Shown: positions 8,029-17,407, counted from the stretch's first letter. The stretch is DNA of 64,000 nucleotides from Arthrobacter sp. SDTb3-6 (GCF_013376095.1 NZ_JAAMFN010000004.1:1-64000); one strand, 5' to 3'. Made by a program: numbers and translations. Notes: generated by a model not told the origin, from the letters alone.

Positions 8029-10185
8029 GTGCCGTCCCACCTGGCCGTCAGTGAAGAACCCAGCCCCTCCGGAAGGACCGCCGGAAGGACCTCCCGCAGG
8101 AGCCCGCGCAAGGCGGCCGCCCCCAAGCGCACCTCGCTCGTCATCACCATCCTGTGCCTGGCCGGAACCGTGGTGGCCCTCCAGCAGACCATGGTGGTGC
8201 CGCTGCTGCCGGACTTTCCCCAAATCCTGCATACCTCGGCGGACAACGCCTCCTGGCTCGTCACCGTCACCCTGCTCACCAGCGCCATTGCCACGCCCAT
8301 CATTTCCCGGCTCGCGGACATGTTCGGCAAGCGGCGCATGATGGTGGTGGCCATGGTGACGATGGTGGTCGGTTCGGTCATCGCGGCGGCCGGCGGGTCG
8401 TTCGTGATGCTGCTGATCGGCCGCGGCTTCCAGGGCCTGGCCGCCTCCCTCATTCCCGTCGGCATCAGCATCATGCGCGACGAACTGCCGCGTGAAAAGG
8501 TCGCCTCCGCCGTCGCCCTCATGAGCGCCACGCTCGGGATCGGCAGCGCACTGGGCCTGCCGCTGGCCGGGGTGATCTACGAATCCCTGGGCTGGCAGGC
8601 CATCTTCTGGATCTCCGCCGGCATCGGGGTGCTGCTCATCGTGGCCGTGGTGGCCATCGTGCCTGAATCGGCCGTGCGCACACGCGGAAAGTTCGACGCC
8701 GTCGGCGCGGCACTGCTGACGGCCGCCCTGACCGCGCTGCTGCTGGCCATCTCCAAGGGCGGGGAATGGGGCTGGACCAGCGAGCCGGTGATCCTGCTGT
8801 TCATCGGCACCGTGGTGTTCCTGGCCCTCTGGTTCCCCTACGAACTGCGCGTCAGCCAGCCGATGGTGGACCTGCGCACCTCCGCCCGCAAGCCTGTGCT
8901 GCTGACCAACATCGCCTCGATCCTGGTCGGATTTTCCATGTACGCGAACATGCTCAGCACCACCCAGCAGCTCCAACTGCCGGGCGTGGGCGGCTACGGC
9001 TTCGGCCTCAGCGTGGTGGTGGCCGGGCTCTGCATGATCCCCTCCGGCCTGGCCATGGTGGCCCTGGCCCCGGTCTCGGCGGCGATCACCAAGCGGTACG
9101 GCGCCAAGATCACGCTGATCGCCGGCTCATTGGTGCTGGCCGTCTCCTACGTGGCGCGCGTCTTCTTGACCGGCGAGGTGTGGATGGTGATCCTCGGCGC
9201 CACGGTGGTCAGCATGGGCACGGCCATTGCCTACGCCGCCATGCCGACCCTGATCATGCGCTCGGTGCCGATCACGGAAACCGCGTCCGCGAACGGACTG
9301 AACTCGCTGCTGCGCGCCGTCGGCACCTCCACCATGTCCGCCGTCGTCGGGGCCGTGCTGACCTCGGCCGTGGTCCATGTGGGCCCCCTCGCGCTGCCCA
9401 CCGAGAACGCGTTCAAGGAAGTGTTCTGGTACGCGGCCATTGCGGCCCTGCTCTCCATCGGCGTCTCCGTGTTCATCCCGCGCGTCCAGACGGCCCCGGG
9501 GCTGGCCGGCGGAACGTCCACCGGGATGTACGACGCCGGTGCCCCGGCGGGTGCCGCCGGTGCGGCCCGCGGCGCAGGGCTCCCGGCCGCCGTCGCCCAC
9601 CCTGTCGCCGCGGCGGACGGACGGGACGCGGGGGAGAAAAGCGAGATCGTGGTCAGCGGGACCGTGGTGGGCGCCGGGGGCACCCCCATCCGCCAGGCCG
9701 TGGTCAACGCCCTGCACACGAACGGCGAACCCGCGGACTGGAGCCGGGCGGACAACGCCGGCCGCTACTCGCTGGTCCTGCCGGCGTCCGGGCGCTACCT
9801 GATTGTCTCCAGCGCCGACAGCTGGGCCCCCAGCTCCCGCGTCCTGGACTTTGCCGACTCCTCCAACACGGAGGACATCGAGCTCACGCTCCGGCTGACG
9901 CTGTCCGGCACGGTGGTGGACGGCGGCCTCCCGCTGGACCACGCCCTGGTCACGCTGACCAAGGCGAGCGGGGAATTCGTCATGTCCACGTTCAGCGACG
10001 CCCAGGGACGGTACGAGGTCCCGCTGCCCGCCGCCGGCAGGTACATCCTCACGGGCCTGGAGCCTGAAGGCCTGCGCAGCCTGTCCATGCAGCTGTCCCT
10101 GTCGTCGCGGTCGGCCGTGGTGGACCTGGACCTGGGCGGCAGCCCGGAACCGGCCATGGTAGCCGGTGCCCGGGCGGGCGCCTGA
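8029..10185 (+). CDS. DHA2-type MFS efflux pump with two C-terminal carboxypeptidase-regulatory-like domains
   Basis: A drug:H+ antiporter-like permease of 718 residues. Residues about 35-490 form a 14-helix DHA2 fold (LADMFGKRRMM loop after helix 2, antiporter-type GIGSALGLPLAG in helix 5). A Gly/Ala linker follows, then two beta-sandwich repeats resembling the carboxypeptidase regulatory domain at about 540-620 (SGTVVGAGGTPIRQAVV... AGRYSLVLPASGRYL) and 625-695 (SGTVVDGGLPLDHALV... QGRYEVPLPAAGRYI). Such domains are usually outside the cytoplasm, whereas a 14-helix MFS normally ends inside. The GTG start at 8029 follows GAAGGAAG. The stop overlaps the ATG of the TetR gene (TGATG). Confidence 0.85.
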   Translation: MPSHLAVSEEPSPSGRTAGRTSRRSPRKAAAPKRTSLVITILCLAGTVVALQQTMVVPLLPDFPQILHTSADNASWLVTVTLLTSAIATPIISRLADMFGKRRMMVVAMVTMVVGSVIAAAGGSFVMLLIGRGFQGLAASLIPVGISIMRDELPREKVASAVALMSATLGIGSALGLPLAGVIYESLGWQAIFWISAGIGVLLIVAVVAIVPESAVRTRGKFDAVGAALLTAALTALLLAISKGGEWGWTSEPVILLFIGTVVFLALWFPYELRVSQPMVDLRTSARKPVLLTNIASILVGFSMYANMLSTTQQLQLPGVGGYGFGLSVVVAGLCMIPSGLAMVALAPVSAAITKRYGAKITLIAGSLVLAVSYVARVFLTGEVWMVILGATVVSMGTAIAYAAMPTLIMRSVPITETASANGLNSLLRAVGTSTMSAVVGAVLTSAVVHVGPLALPTENAFKEVFWYAAIAALLSIGVSVFIPRVQTAPGLAGGTSTGMYDAGAPAGAAGAARGAGLPAAVAHPVAAADGRDAGEKSEIVVSGTVVGAGGTPIRQAVVNALHTNGEPADWSRADNAGRYSLVLPASGRYLIVSSADSWAPSSRVLDFADSSNTEDIELTLRLTLSGTVVDGGLPLDHALVTLTKASGEFVMSTFSDAQGRYEVPLPAAGRYILTGLEPEGLRSLSMQLSLSSRSAVVDLDLGGSPEPAMVAGARAGA

Positions 10186-10736
10186 TGGCCCGGCCCAGCA
10201 CGCGGGAGGCGGTCATCCACGCTGCGCGGCAGCTGTTTGGCGAGCGCGGCTACACGGCGGTCACCGTCAAGGACGTGGCCGCGCTCGCCGGATACTCGCC
10301 GGCCATGGTCATGAAGGTCATGGGCAGCAAGGCCAAGCTTTATGCCGCCGCCGCCCCTGAAGTCCCCAGCTCCGACGTCGTGACTGAGTTCGACGAGCCG
10401 CTGGGGTTTGCGCTGGTCCGCAGGATCCTGCGCCGGCGCCGGCAGGGCGAACCGGAGCCGTGGTCCATGGTGCCGCTGCTGGTACAGGACGCCCCCGACC
10501 AGGAGGCGGCCCGGGCCGAACTCCGGGAGCGGTACACCAGCTGGATGGCCGCGCAGATCGGCGACACCTCGCCGGCACGGCAAAAGTCACAGCTGGTGGT
10601 GTGCGTGGTCATGGGCCTGGGCGCCGGCATCCGCGTGTTGGGCCTGCTGGACGGGAGCGACATTGCGGAGGAGGAACTCATCCAGCACTACGGCGCCATC
10701 ATCCAGGGGATCGTCGACGAGCCTGCGGGGGAGTGA
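10185..10736 (+). CDS. TetR-family regulator of the adjacent efflux pump
   Basis: A 183-residue dimeric repressor. The N-terminal helix-turn-helix is clear: STREAVIHAARQLFGERGYT followed by VKDVAALAGYSPAMVMKV. The C-terminal helical ligand domain is unlike any named regulator. The ATG overlaps the stop of the efflux gene by one base, so the two proteins are co-expressed. The palindromes at 7963-8007 are its probable operators. The ligand is unknown, likely a pump substrate. Confidence 0.88.
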   Translation: MARPSTREAVIHAARQLFGERGYTAVTVKDVAALAGYSPAMVMKVMGSKAKLYAAAAPEVPSSDVVTEFDEPLGFALVRRILRRRRQGEPEPWSMVPLLVQDAPDQEAARAELRERYTSWMAAQIGDTSPARQKSQLVVCVVMGLGAGIRVLGLLDGSDIAEEELIQHYGAIIQGIVDEPAGE

Positions 10737-10837
10737 TGGCCCGCCGCCGCAGCGGCGTCCGGATCGGAACTATTTTGGTATGAATCGGCGGCGCCGCCCG
10801 CCTGCCGCCGGCCCGGGTCATTGGATAGGGTGGGCAC

Positions 10838-11536
10838 ATGGATAATTCCGCACGCCTGTACCCTGACTTGTCCCGCCTTGGCCGGGAAACCGAGATGTTC
10901 ATGGCCACCGTCGAGACGTTGTCCGACGCCGAGATGACGGCCCCGTCCCTCTGCGCCGGGTGGACACGGGCGGATGTCATTGCCCACATCACCTCGAACG
11001 GCCACGCCATCGCCAAGCTCATTGACTGGGCCACCTCGGGCGAGCCGCAGCAGCTCTACGCCTCAAGCGAGGCACGGGCGCAGGAGATCGCCGAACTTGC
11101 CGCCCTGCCCCGCGTGGAACTGCTGGGCAGGCTGCGCGAGTCCGCCCAATTCTTTGCCGAGCAGGCCAAGCGGCTGGAAGGGGAGCTGGCGGTCGAGGAA
11201 GTGGACCTGCACGGCAAAAAGATTCCGGCGACCTCCATCGTTGCGCTGCGCATTGCCGAAGTCGTGGTCCACCACCACGACCTGGACACCGCCTGGACCA
11301 TCGCCGAGGCCGATCCCGACTCGGTGCTCAACGCCGTCGAGGCCGCCGTCCGCACCATGCGTGCCAAGGGTGCGCCGGGGATGACCCTGACCACGGAGGA
11401 AGGCGAGGAATGGGTGGTCGGCGACGGCGCCCTGCGGGTTTCCTCCGACCGCGAAGGAATGCTCGAATGGCTGGCCCGCGGCGCCGCCGGCAACGTGGAT
11501 GCTGACGGTCCGCTACCCGTGCTGCCCGCCTGGTAG
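10838..11536 (+). CDS. Maleylpyruvate isomerase-family (mycothiol-dependent, DinB-like) protein
   Basis: A 232-residue protein of the MDMPI/DinB metal-binding superfamily. The N-terminal four-helix bundle has APSLCAGWTRADVIAHI (family W-x-x-x-D-V-x-x-H motif, metal-ligand His) and the later EVVVHHHDLD supplies further His ligands. The C-terminal third (residues about 170-225) is an SCP-like alpha/beta cap. Members are thought to use mycothiol, the actinobacterial thiol. It stands alone with its own Shine-Dalgarno (GGGTGG). The substrate is not assignable. Confidence 0.82.
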   Translation: MDNSARLYPDLSRLGRETEMFMATVETLSDAEMTAPSLCAGWTRADVIAHITSNGHAIAKLIDWATSGEPQQLYASSEARAQEIAELAALPRVELLGRLRESAQFFAEQAKRLEGELAVEEVDLHGKKIPATSIVALRIAEVVVHHHDLDTAWTIAEADPDSVLNAVEAAVRTMRAKGAPGMTLTTEEGEEWVVGDGALRVSSDREGMLEWLARGAAGNVDADGPLPVLPAW

Positions 11537-11620
11537 GAGCTGCTGCGCCGGGCCGATCCGCCCCCGAATCCGGCCCCGGTCCGGAATCCGGCCCCGAATC
11601 CGGCCCGATACGGAACCGGC

Positions 11621-11669
11621 GGTGCAGCTAATGCGGGCAGATCAGTTGTCGGCCCGCATTAGCTGCACC
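11621..11669. repeat. GGTGCAGCT palindrome (copy 1), probable bidirectional terminator
   Basis: A perfect 18-bp stem (arms 11621-11638 and 11652-11669, beginning GGTGCAGCTAATGCGGGC) with a 13-nt loop, between convergent genes. It is followed by a direct repeat of GCTGCACCATCGATCCG and preceded by three GAATCCGGCCC units. Related copies lie at 26227-26340 and 34627-34677. Confidence 0.8.
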
Positions 11670-11697
11670 ATCGATCCGGCTGCACCATCGATCCGGC

Positions 11698-14364
11698 TCA
11701 GCGCGCCGCGGCGGGCTCCGTTTCGGAAACCCGGGCCCCGGCGCCACCGGTTTCAGCCAGCGACACCAGCTTGGCCCCTTCCACATCCACATCCGGCAGG
11801 ATCCTGTCCAGCCACTTCGGGATCCACCAGGCCGACTTGCCCAAGAGGTGCATCGCGGCGGGGATGATGGTCATGCGGACCACGAACGCATCGACCAGCA
11901 CCCCGAAGGCCAGCGCGAAGCCGAGCGGGCGCACCATGGTCAGGTGGGAGAAGATGAACCCGGAGAACACGCTGGTCATGATGATGGCCGCGGCCGTGAC
12001 CACGGGCGCCGCATGCCGGAACCCGGTCCGGACGGCCTGCTTGGCGGACTGGCCGTGGACGAAAGCCTCACGCATGCCGGAGGCGATGAACACCTGGTAG
12101 TCCATGGCCAGGCCAAACAGGACGCCGATCAGGATGATGGGCAGGAAGCTGAGCACGGCGCTGGGGTTGGCCACGTCAAAGATGCTGCCCAGCCAGCCCC
12201 ACTGGTAGACCGCCACCACGCCGCCGAAGGCTGCCACGAGGGACAGCAGGAAGCCGGCCGTCGCCAGGACGGGCACCAGGATCGAGCGGAATACCAGGAT
12301 CAGCAGGATCAGGGACAGTCCGACGACGATGGCCAGGTAGGGCGGCAGCGCCGCGCCCAGCTTGGCCGAGACATCGACGTTTGCCCCCGTCTGGCCCGTC
12401 AGCCCGATGCTGACGTGGCTGGCGGCCTTGATGGCGGCACCCTCGCTGCGCAGGTCATGGACCACCTGGACCGTGCTGGCGCTGGCCGGTCCCTCGGCGG
12501 GGATGACCTGGTAGACGGCCGTGCGCAGGTTCTTGCTCACCGCGACGGGGATGGCGGCCTGGACGTTGGGGACCTTGCGCAGCTGGTCGGCCACGTCCAG
12601 GTTCAGCGCGGTGGCGCTTTGCTGGTCCAGGCCGGCCGGCAGCGAGCCGACCACGATGATGGGCCCGTTCATGCCTTCGCCGAAGTTGGCGCCGGTGATG
12701 GTGTACGCCTTGTAGGCGCTGGAGTCGACCGGTTCGGACCCGCCGTCGGGCAGGGCCAGGCGCAGGCCGGCCGCCGGGATGGCGACCACGGCCAGGGCCA
12801 GCACGGCGGTGACCAGGGAGATGACCGGGTGCCGGGTGACCAGCCCGCCCCAGCCGCGCCCGCTGCGGGACACGTCCACGGCGTCGTCGCGGGCGGCGGC
12901 ATCGGTGGCGGACAGGCCGTCGGCGGCGCGCAGCTTCTCCGCGGCCGCATGCTTGGCCCAGGTGCGCCGGGAGATCACGCGCCGGCCCATGAGGGAAAGG
13001 ATGGCGGGGGTGAGGGACAGCGCGATGAGCACCGCGACGGCGACGGTGGCGGCCGCGGCCAGGCCCAGGACGGTCAGGAACGGCAGCCCGGACACGGAGA
13101 GGGCTGCCAGGGCGATGACGACGGTCAGGCCGGCGAACAGGACGGCGTTGCCGGAGGTTCCGGTGGCCTTGGCGATCGATTCACGCATTTCCATGCCGGC
13201 GAGCAGCTGCTGGCGGTGGCGGTTGACAATGAACAGCGAGTAGTCGATGCCGACGGCCAGGCCCAGCATCAGGGCCAGCATGGGGGAGATGGAGGACATT
13301 TCGATGACGCCGGTCAGCGCCATGGTCCCGCCCACGCCGATGCCGACGCCGACCAGTGCCATGACCAGGGGCAGGCCCGCGGCAACCAGGGTGCCGAGCA
13401 TGATGACCAGCACGGCGGCGGCAACGGCAATGCCCACCACTTCGGCCGTGCCGAACAGGGCCGAGACGTCCTCGGTGATGTCCTTGCTGTAGTCCACGGT
13501 CACGCCGCTGGACTTCAGGGTGTTCAGCTTCTCCTGCAACAGCTGCCGGTTGGCCGGCGTGACGGCGTTCATCGACTCGGAAAACTGCACCTGGCCAATC
13601 GCGGCCTTGCCGTTGTCGGAGACGAACTTCAGCCCGGAGGCCGCCTCGGCCGAGCGCCGGCCGGTGTCGAGTTCCGTTTTCTTCGCGGCCAGTTCCTTGG
13701 CGGAGGCGCCATACTTGGCCTGTCCGGCGGACAGCTGCTCCTGGCCGGCCGTCAGCTGCGCCTTGTTCGCGTCCAGCTGGGCCTGCGCGGCGGCGATCTG
13801 GGCGGAGGCGGCGGCGGCTTGCGGGGACCCGGCCGGCAGTGCGGCGGCCTGGGCCTGTTGGGCGTCCAGCTGCGCCTGCCCGGCACTGAGCCGGGCCCGG
13901 CCGGCGGCAAGCTGCGCGGCCGACGCGTCAAGCGTCTTTTTTGCGTCGGCCAGCTGGGCCTCGCCGGCGCCAAGCGCCTTGGCGCCCTCGGCCAGTTTCG
14001 CCTGCGAGTCCTTCAGGGCGGCCATGGTCTGGAACGGGTCGATCACGCCCTTGACGGTGGGTACGGACAGGGCCGTGGCGAGGGTGGTGGAGATGGCCTT
14101 TTCCTGGGCGGGCGTGAATGTCCGGCCGTCGGTGCTGGTGAAAACCACCGTGCCGGAGCCGCCGGACGCGTCGGGGAGGTCGGCCTTGAGCTTGTCCGCC
14201 ATCTGCTGCGTCTCGGTGCCCGGAATTTGGAAGTTGTTGCTCATGGTGCCCATGAACAGCGCCGCGGCGCCGCCCACCAGGGCCGTGATGAGCGCCCACG
14301 CGACGATCACCAGCCACGCGCGGTGTGCGGAAAAGCGGCCAAGCCGGTAGAGCCAGAGAGCCAT
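11698..14364 (-). CDS. MMPL/RND-family membrane exporter
   Basis: An 888-residue transporter of the MMPL type found widely in Actinobacteria, with two membrane modules. TM1 is at residues about 13-38 and the first TM block at about 305-460 (with the RND-type segment GLAVGIDYSLFIVNRHRQQ); the second block at about 680-845 repeats it (GLAMDYQVFIASGMREAF). The first extracytoplasmic loop contains a long Ala/Gln-rich coiled coil (about 112-235) of repeated AQLAAG/AQLDA units like the YhgE/Pip group. A TetR regulator gene lies 57 bp upstream, and a lipid or hydrophobic drug substrate is plausible. No accessory subunit is adjacent. Confidence 0.9.
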   Translation of the reverse strand: MALWLYRLGRFSAHRAWLVIVAWALITALVGGAAALFMGTMSNNFQIPGTETQQMADKLKADLPDASGGSGTVVFTSTDGRTFTPAQEKAISTTLATALSVPTVKGVIDPFQTMAALKDSQAKLAEGAKALGAGEAQLADAKKTLDASAAQLAAGRARLSAGQAQLDAQQAQAAALPAGSPQAAAASAQIAAAQAQLDANKAQLTAGQEQLSAGQAKYGASAKELAAKKTELDTGRRSAEAASGLKFVSDNGKAAIGQVQFSESMNAVTPANRQLLQEKLNTLKSSGVTVDYSKDITEDVSALFGTAEVVGIAVAAAVLVIMLGTLVAAGLPLVMALVGVGIGVGGTMALTGVIEMSSISPMLALMLGLAVGIDYSLFIVNRHRQQLLAGMEMRESIAKATGTSGNAVLFAGLTVVIALAALSVSGLPFLTVLGLAAAATVAVAVLIALSLTPAILSLMGRRVISRRTWAKHAAAEKLRAADGLSATDAAARDDAVDVSRSGRGWGGLVTRHPVISLVTAVLALAVVAIPAAGLRLALPDGGSEPVDSSAYKAYTITGANFGEGMNGPIIVVGSLPAGLDQQSATALNLDVADQLRKVPNVQAAIPVAVSKNLRTAVYQVIPAEGPASASTVQVVHDLRSEGAAIKAASHVSIGLTGQTGANVDVSAKLGAALPPYLAIVVGLSLILLILVFRSILVPVLATAGFLLSLVAAFGGVVAVYQWGWLGSIFDVANPSAVLSFLPIILIGVLFGLAMDYQVFIASGMREAFVHGQSAKQAVRTGFRHAAPVVTAAAIIMTSVFSGFIFSHLTMVRPLGFALAFGVLVDAFVVRMTIIPAAMHLLGKSAWWIPKWLDRILPDVDVEGAKLVSLAETGGAGARVSETEPAAAR

Positions 14365-14421
14365 GTTGCGTCCTTCGAGTTGGATGGCCGGCGCGGGCAG
14401 GGCGCGGGCCGGGGTGAAAAC

Positions 14422-15063
14422 CTAGTTGTTGAATCCGTTGCGGACCAAGGAAATGGTGGTGCCCAGCAGCTCCCGCAGGTGCGCCAGGGAGGCGGGGGAG
14501 ATGTCGCTGCCGTGTTCCTGGAACCACACGCCAAACGCCGCCTTGCAGCTGCCGACGACGGCGCCCACGAGGGCCTGGATGTAGAGCTCGTTCGTGGCGG
14601 GTGGCAGGCGGTGGCGGGCGACGTCGGCAATCTTGCTGCTGCATTCCTCCCAGGCCTGCAGCTGGAACCTGCCCAGCTGGGGGTCCTGGGTCAGGGCGAA
14701 CGTTTCGGCCAGCATGGCCAGGTCGGCGGCGCTGTCCACGGCGGAGAGGGCGTGCCCGGCCGATTCCAGGATTGGCTCGTCGGCGGGGCGGGACTCCAGT
14801 TCGGCGATCACGGTGTCGAGGTAGTTCTGGGTGAAGCTGGCGACGGCCGCCTCCACGGAGGAGAAGTAGTTGAAGAAGGTGCGCCGGGACACGCCGGCGG
14901 CGGCGGCGACGTCGTCCACCGTGAACTCGCTGAGCGACTTGGCGCGCAGGAAGGCCAGGGTGGCGTCGGCAATGGCCTCGCGCGTGGCGGCCTTGTTCAG
15001 TTCGCGGCGGGAGGTGGGGGCAGGCACGGTGGCCTGGGCGGGGACTGCAGCGGAATGTGTCAC
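14422..15063 (-). CDS. TetR-family regulator upstream of the MMPL exporter
   Basis: A 213-residue repressor with a good helix-turn-helix (TREAIADATLAFLRAKSLSEF, then VDDVAAAAGVSRRTFFNYF, the signature of TetR recognition helices). The gene is codirectional with and directly upstream of the MMPL gene, so it probably controls itself and the exporter. Its GTG start at 15063 follows AGGAA. A 16-bp palindrome lies 13 bp upstream of the start. The ligand is unknown. Confidence 0.88.
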   Translation of the reverse strand: MTHSAAVPAQATVPAPTSRRELNKAATREAIADATLAFLRAKSLSEFTVDDVAAAAGVSRRTFFNYFSSVEAAVASFTQNYLDTVIAELESRPADEPILESAGHALSAVDSAADLAMLAETFALTQDPQLGRFQLQAWEECSSKIADVARHRLPPATNELYIQALVGAVVGSCKAAFGVWFQEHGSDISPASLAHLRELLGTTISLVRNGFNN

Positions 15064-15075
15064 GTTCCTACACTA

Positions 15076-15091
15076 AGTGCAAGTTTGCACT
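15076..15091. promoter_or_regulatory. Palindromic operator AGTGCAA-N2-TTGCACT for the MMPL TetR operon
   Basis: A perfect 7-bp inverted repeat with a 2-bp centre, followed by a further half-site (ATGCAAGTT, 15093-15101). It lies immediately before the TetR start, where binding would block transcription. Binding by the adjacent TetR protein is inferred from position. Confidence 0.65.
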
Positions 15092-15152
15092 GAATGCAAG
15101 TTAAGGTTTCCGGTCCGGGCCCTCCCGTCCGGCAGCCCGCCGCGACCCACGC

Positions 15153-15195
15153 AAAAAAGCCCCCGGGCGAACCGAAATGGTTCGCGCCGGGGGCT
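15153..15195 (-). terminator. Rho-independent terminator of the DAACS symporter gene
   Basis: Read on the minus strand: a GC-rich stem starting AGCCCCCGGCGCGAACC, a 5-nt loop, the complementary arm, then six T residues (15158-15153). It is 28 bp past the stop codon at 15224 and is the clearest classical terminator in the window. Confidence 0.9.
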
Positions 15196-15223
15196 ATTGT
15201 GGCGGCCTGGGCCGTGGGCGGCC

Positions 15224-16630
15224 TTAGGCGTTGGCGAGCTCGCGCGGGGAGCCGGGAAGACCGGCGTCGGACGCCTCGGAGCTGTCGTCGGCAAACGGGG
15301 TGCCATTGCGGGGCGCGTTGTACAGCCCCTCGTCGAGGATGCCCTGGCGCCTGGCGACGATGGTGGGCACGACTGCCTGCCCCGCCACGTTGACGGCGGT
15401 GCGGCCCATGTCCAGGATCGGGTCAACGGCCAGCAGGAGCCCGACGCCGGCCAGCGGCAGTCCCAGCGTGGACAGCGTCAGGGTGAGCATCACGACGGCG
15501 CCCGTGGTGCCTGCCGTCGCGGCCGAGCCCAGCACGGAAACCAGCACGATGAGCAGGTACTGGCCGAAGTCCAGGTGGATGCCGAAGAACTGGGCCACGA
15601 AGATGGCGGCAACGGCCGGGTAGACCGCGGCGCAGCCGTCCATCTTGGTGGTGGCCCCCAGCGGCACGGCGAAGGAGGCATAAGCCCGCGGCACACCCAG
15701 GTTGCGCTCGGTCACGCGCTCCGTCAGCGGCAGCGTGCCGATCGAGGAGCGGGAAACGAAACCCAGCGAGATGGCGGGCCAGGCGCCGGAGTAGTACTGC
15801 TTGATGGACAGCCCGTGGGACTTGACCAGGATCGGGTAGACCACGAACAGGACCAGGGCCAGGCCCACGTAGATGGCAATGGAGAACTTGCCGAGGGCGC
15901 CGATGGTGGTCCAGCCGTAGGTGGAGACGGCCTTGCCGATCAGGCCCACCGTGCCCAGCGGGGCCAGGCGGATGATCCACCACAGCACCTTCTGGATCAC
16001 GGTGAGGGCGGAGCCGTTCAGCTTCAGGAACGGCTCGGCGGCCTTGCCGACCTTCAGCGCCGCAATGCCGATGGCAATGGCGATGACCAGTACCTGCAGG
16101 ACGTTGAAGTTCACGCTCGTGGCGAGGGCTCCGCCGTCGCCGGCCTTGGTGGAGGCCGCCAGGCCCATGAAGTTCGACGGGATCAGGCCGGTGAGGAACG
16201 CCCACCAGTCGCCGGTCTTGCCGTCGTAGCCCTTCGGCGCGGCCTGGCCGGTGCCGGAGCCGGGCTGGAAGACCAGGCCCAGCACAATCCCGATGCTCAC
16301 GGCGATCAGCGAGGTGATGGCAAACCAAAGCAGCGTGTTCCATGCCAGGCGGGCCGCGTTGGTCACCTGGCGCAGGTTCGCGATCGAGGAGACGACGGCG
16401 GTGAACACGAGGGGGACCACGGCCGCCTTGAGCAGCGAGACGTAGCTGGAGCCGATGACGGTCAGCGTGGCGGTGAGGGAGTTGGGGCTGGTCTCGGGGT
16501 CGCCGCCCAGGTTGCGGGCCACGAGGCCCAGGATGAGGCCGGCGATGAGGCCCGCAATGATTTGGATGCCGAAGTTGCCGGCCCAGCGGGGCAGGCGGGA
16601 CACCTTCGGGGTGCTGGCGGTGGAAGTCAT
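15224..16630 (-). CDS. Dicarboxylate/amino acid:cation symporter (DAACS family)
   Basis: A GltP/DctA-type sodium- or proton-coupled carrier of 468 residues. Family landmarks are LLKAAVVPLVFTAVVSSI, the serine-rich re-entrant loop VSRSSIGTLPLTERV, PLGATTKMDGCA, and DPILDMGRTAVNVAGQ near the end, where Asp/Arg of helix 8 contact substrate. About eight helices plus two hairpins fit the family. The C-terminus is short and hydrophilic. It is monocistronic with its own terminator. Glutamate, aspartate or C4-dicarboxylates are possible substrates; the sequence alone does not decide. Confidence 0.92.
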   Translation of the reverse strand: MTSTASTPKVSRLPRWAGNFGIQIIAGLIAGLILGLVARNLGGDPETSPNSLTATLTVIGSSYVSLLKAAVVPLVFTAVVSSIANLRQVTNAARLAWNTLLWFAITSLIAVSIGIVLGLVFQPGSGTGQAAPKGYDGKTGDWWAFLTGLIPSNFMGLAASTKAGDGGALATSVNFNVLQVLVIAIAIGIAALKVGKAAEPFLKLNGSALTVIQKVLWWIIRLAPLGTVGLIGKAVSTYGWTTIGALGKFSIAIYVGLALVLFVVYPILVKSHGLSIKQYYSGAWPAISLGFVSRSSIGTLPLTERVTERNLGVPRAYASFAVPLGATTKMDGCAAVYPAVAAIFVAQFFGIHLDFGQYLLIVLVSVLGSAATAGTTGAVVMLTLTLSTLGLPLAGVGLLLAVDPILDMGRTAVNVAGQAVVPTIVARRQGILDEGLYNAPRNGTPFADDSSEASDAGLPGSPRELANA

Positions 16631-16683
16631 GGGTCAACGGTAGGCGCGGCACAATAGCACCCGATAATTTGTGTTTCCCTGTG

Positions 16684-16990
16684 TTACACCTGTGAATTCG
16701 CCTTTGTTACGCCCTCGGCACGTTGTTTGCGCGCGACGGGCGGGCCGCCGGGGCGGCGCCGTCGTGCAGCCGAGTCCCGGTGCGCCTCCGTGTCCAGGCC
16801 GCTGCCCCTGGCCAGCAGGGTGGGCAGGCGGGCCGGTTCGTCGCGCTGGGCTGCCGTCAGGGGTGCGGTCAGCCGCGCCTCGTGGTCCTTTGCCACGGTG
16901 CGCAGCCTGGCCGGCAACTCCCGTCCGGCATCGGTCAGGTGCAGTTCGCAGTTGCGGCGGTCCGTGTTGCTGCCCGTGAACAGCGCCGCG
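16684..16990 (-). pseudogene. C-terminal remnant of a MarR-family regulator
   Basis: The minus-strand frame from about 16985 down to the stop at 16684 reads NTDRRNCELHLTDAGREL, then a helix with LTAPLTAAQRDE and LLARGSGL, which is the wing and C-terminal dimer helix of a MarR protein. The N-terminal helices and most of the recognition helix are absent: upstream the frame runs into an SDR remnant on the other strand. No start or ribosome site serves this piece, so it is a gene fragment. Confidence 0.65.
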
Positions 16991-17308
16991 GCCGGCTCGA
17001 CGCCGCCGTCAACAACTTGTCCGACGGCGGCAGGCCCCAACCCCGCCCACTGGGACGCGGCCGAGTTTGACAGCGCCCTCGAAGTGGATCTCCGGGGCGT
17101 GTTCCTGTGCCTGAAGCATCAGCTGCGGCTCATGCAGCACAACGCCGACGACGGCGCCATCGTCAACATGTCCTCCACCGCCGGTGAGCAGGGCGTCAGC
17201 GGGCTCGCCGGCCACGTGGCGGCGAAGTTCGGCAGCCGTGTGGTTGTGCTCGGCGCAGTCCGGCTTTGTCACCGCCACCGTCCTGCCCGTCGACCGCGGC
17301 CGGCGTTC
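16991..17308 (+). pseudogene. Short-chain dehydrogenase (SDR) remnant, frameshifted and internally deleted
   Basis: Three SDR pieces are visible in different frames: RLDAAVNN (the NNAG region), then WDAAEFDSALEVDLRGVFLC and GAIVNMSSTAGEQGVSGLAG with AAKF, then AAVWLCSAQSGFVTATVLPVDRG, the usual C-terminal segment of classical SDRs. The catalytic Tyr-x-x-x-Lys area is reduced to HVAAKF (Tyr replaced by His), and about 100 residues between that and the C-terminus are gone. The Rossmann N-terminus is missing too. Non-functional. Confidence 0.7.
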
Positions 17309-17407
17309 GCGATCCACGGAGTCCGCCGTAGCTAAGAGCACCACCGCATTGCGCGCATCGGCAGGACCGGGCATCGGGCCCGATGCGGGCTTTGCGCAAA
17401 GGTTGCT

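Noticed and set aside
11848-15093. 1,081-codon plus-strand frame across the MMPL and TetR genes
   Set aside because: Antisense shadow with low-complexity Gly/Gln/His content; the minus strand encodes clear MMPL and TetR proteins.
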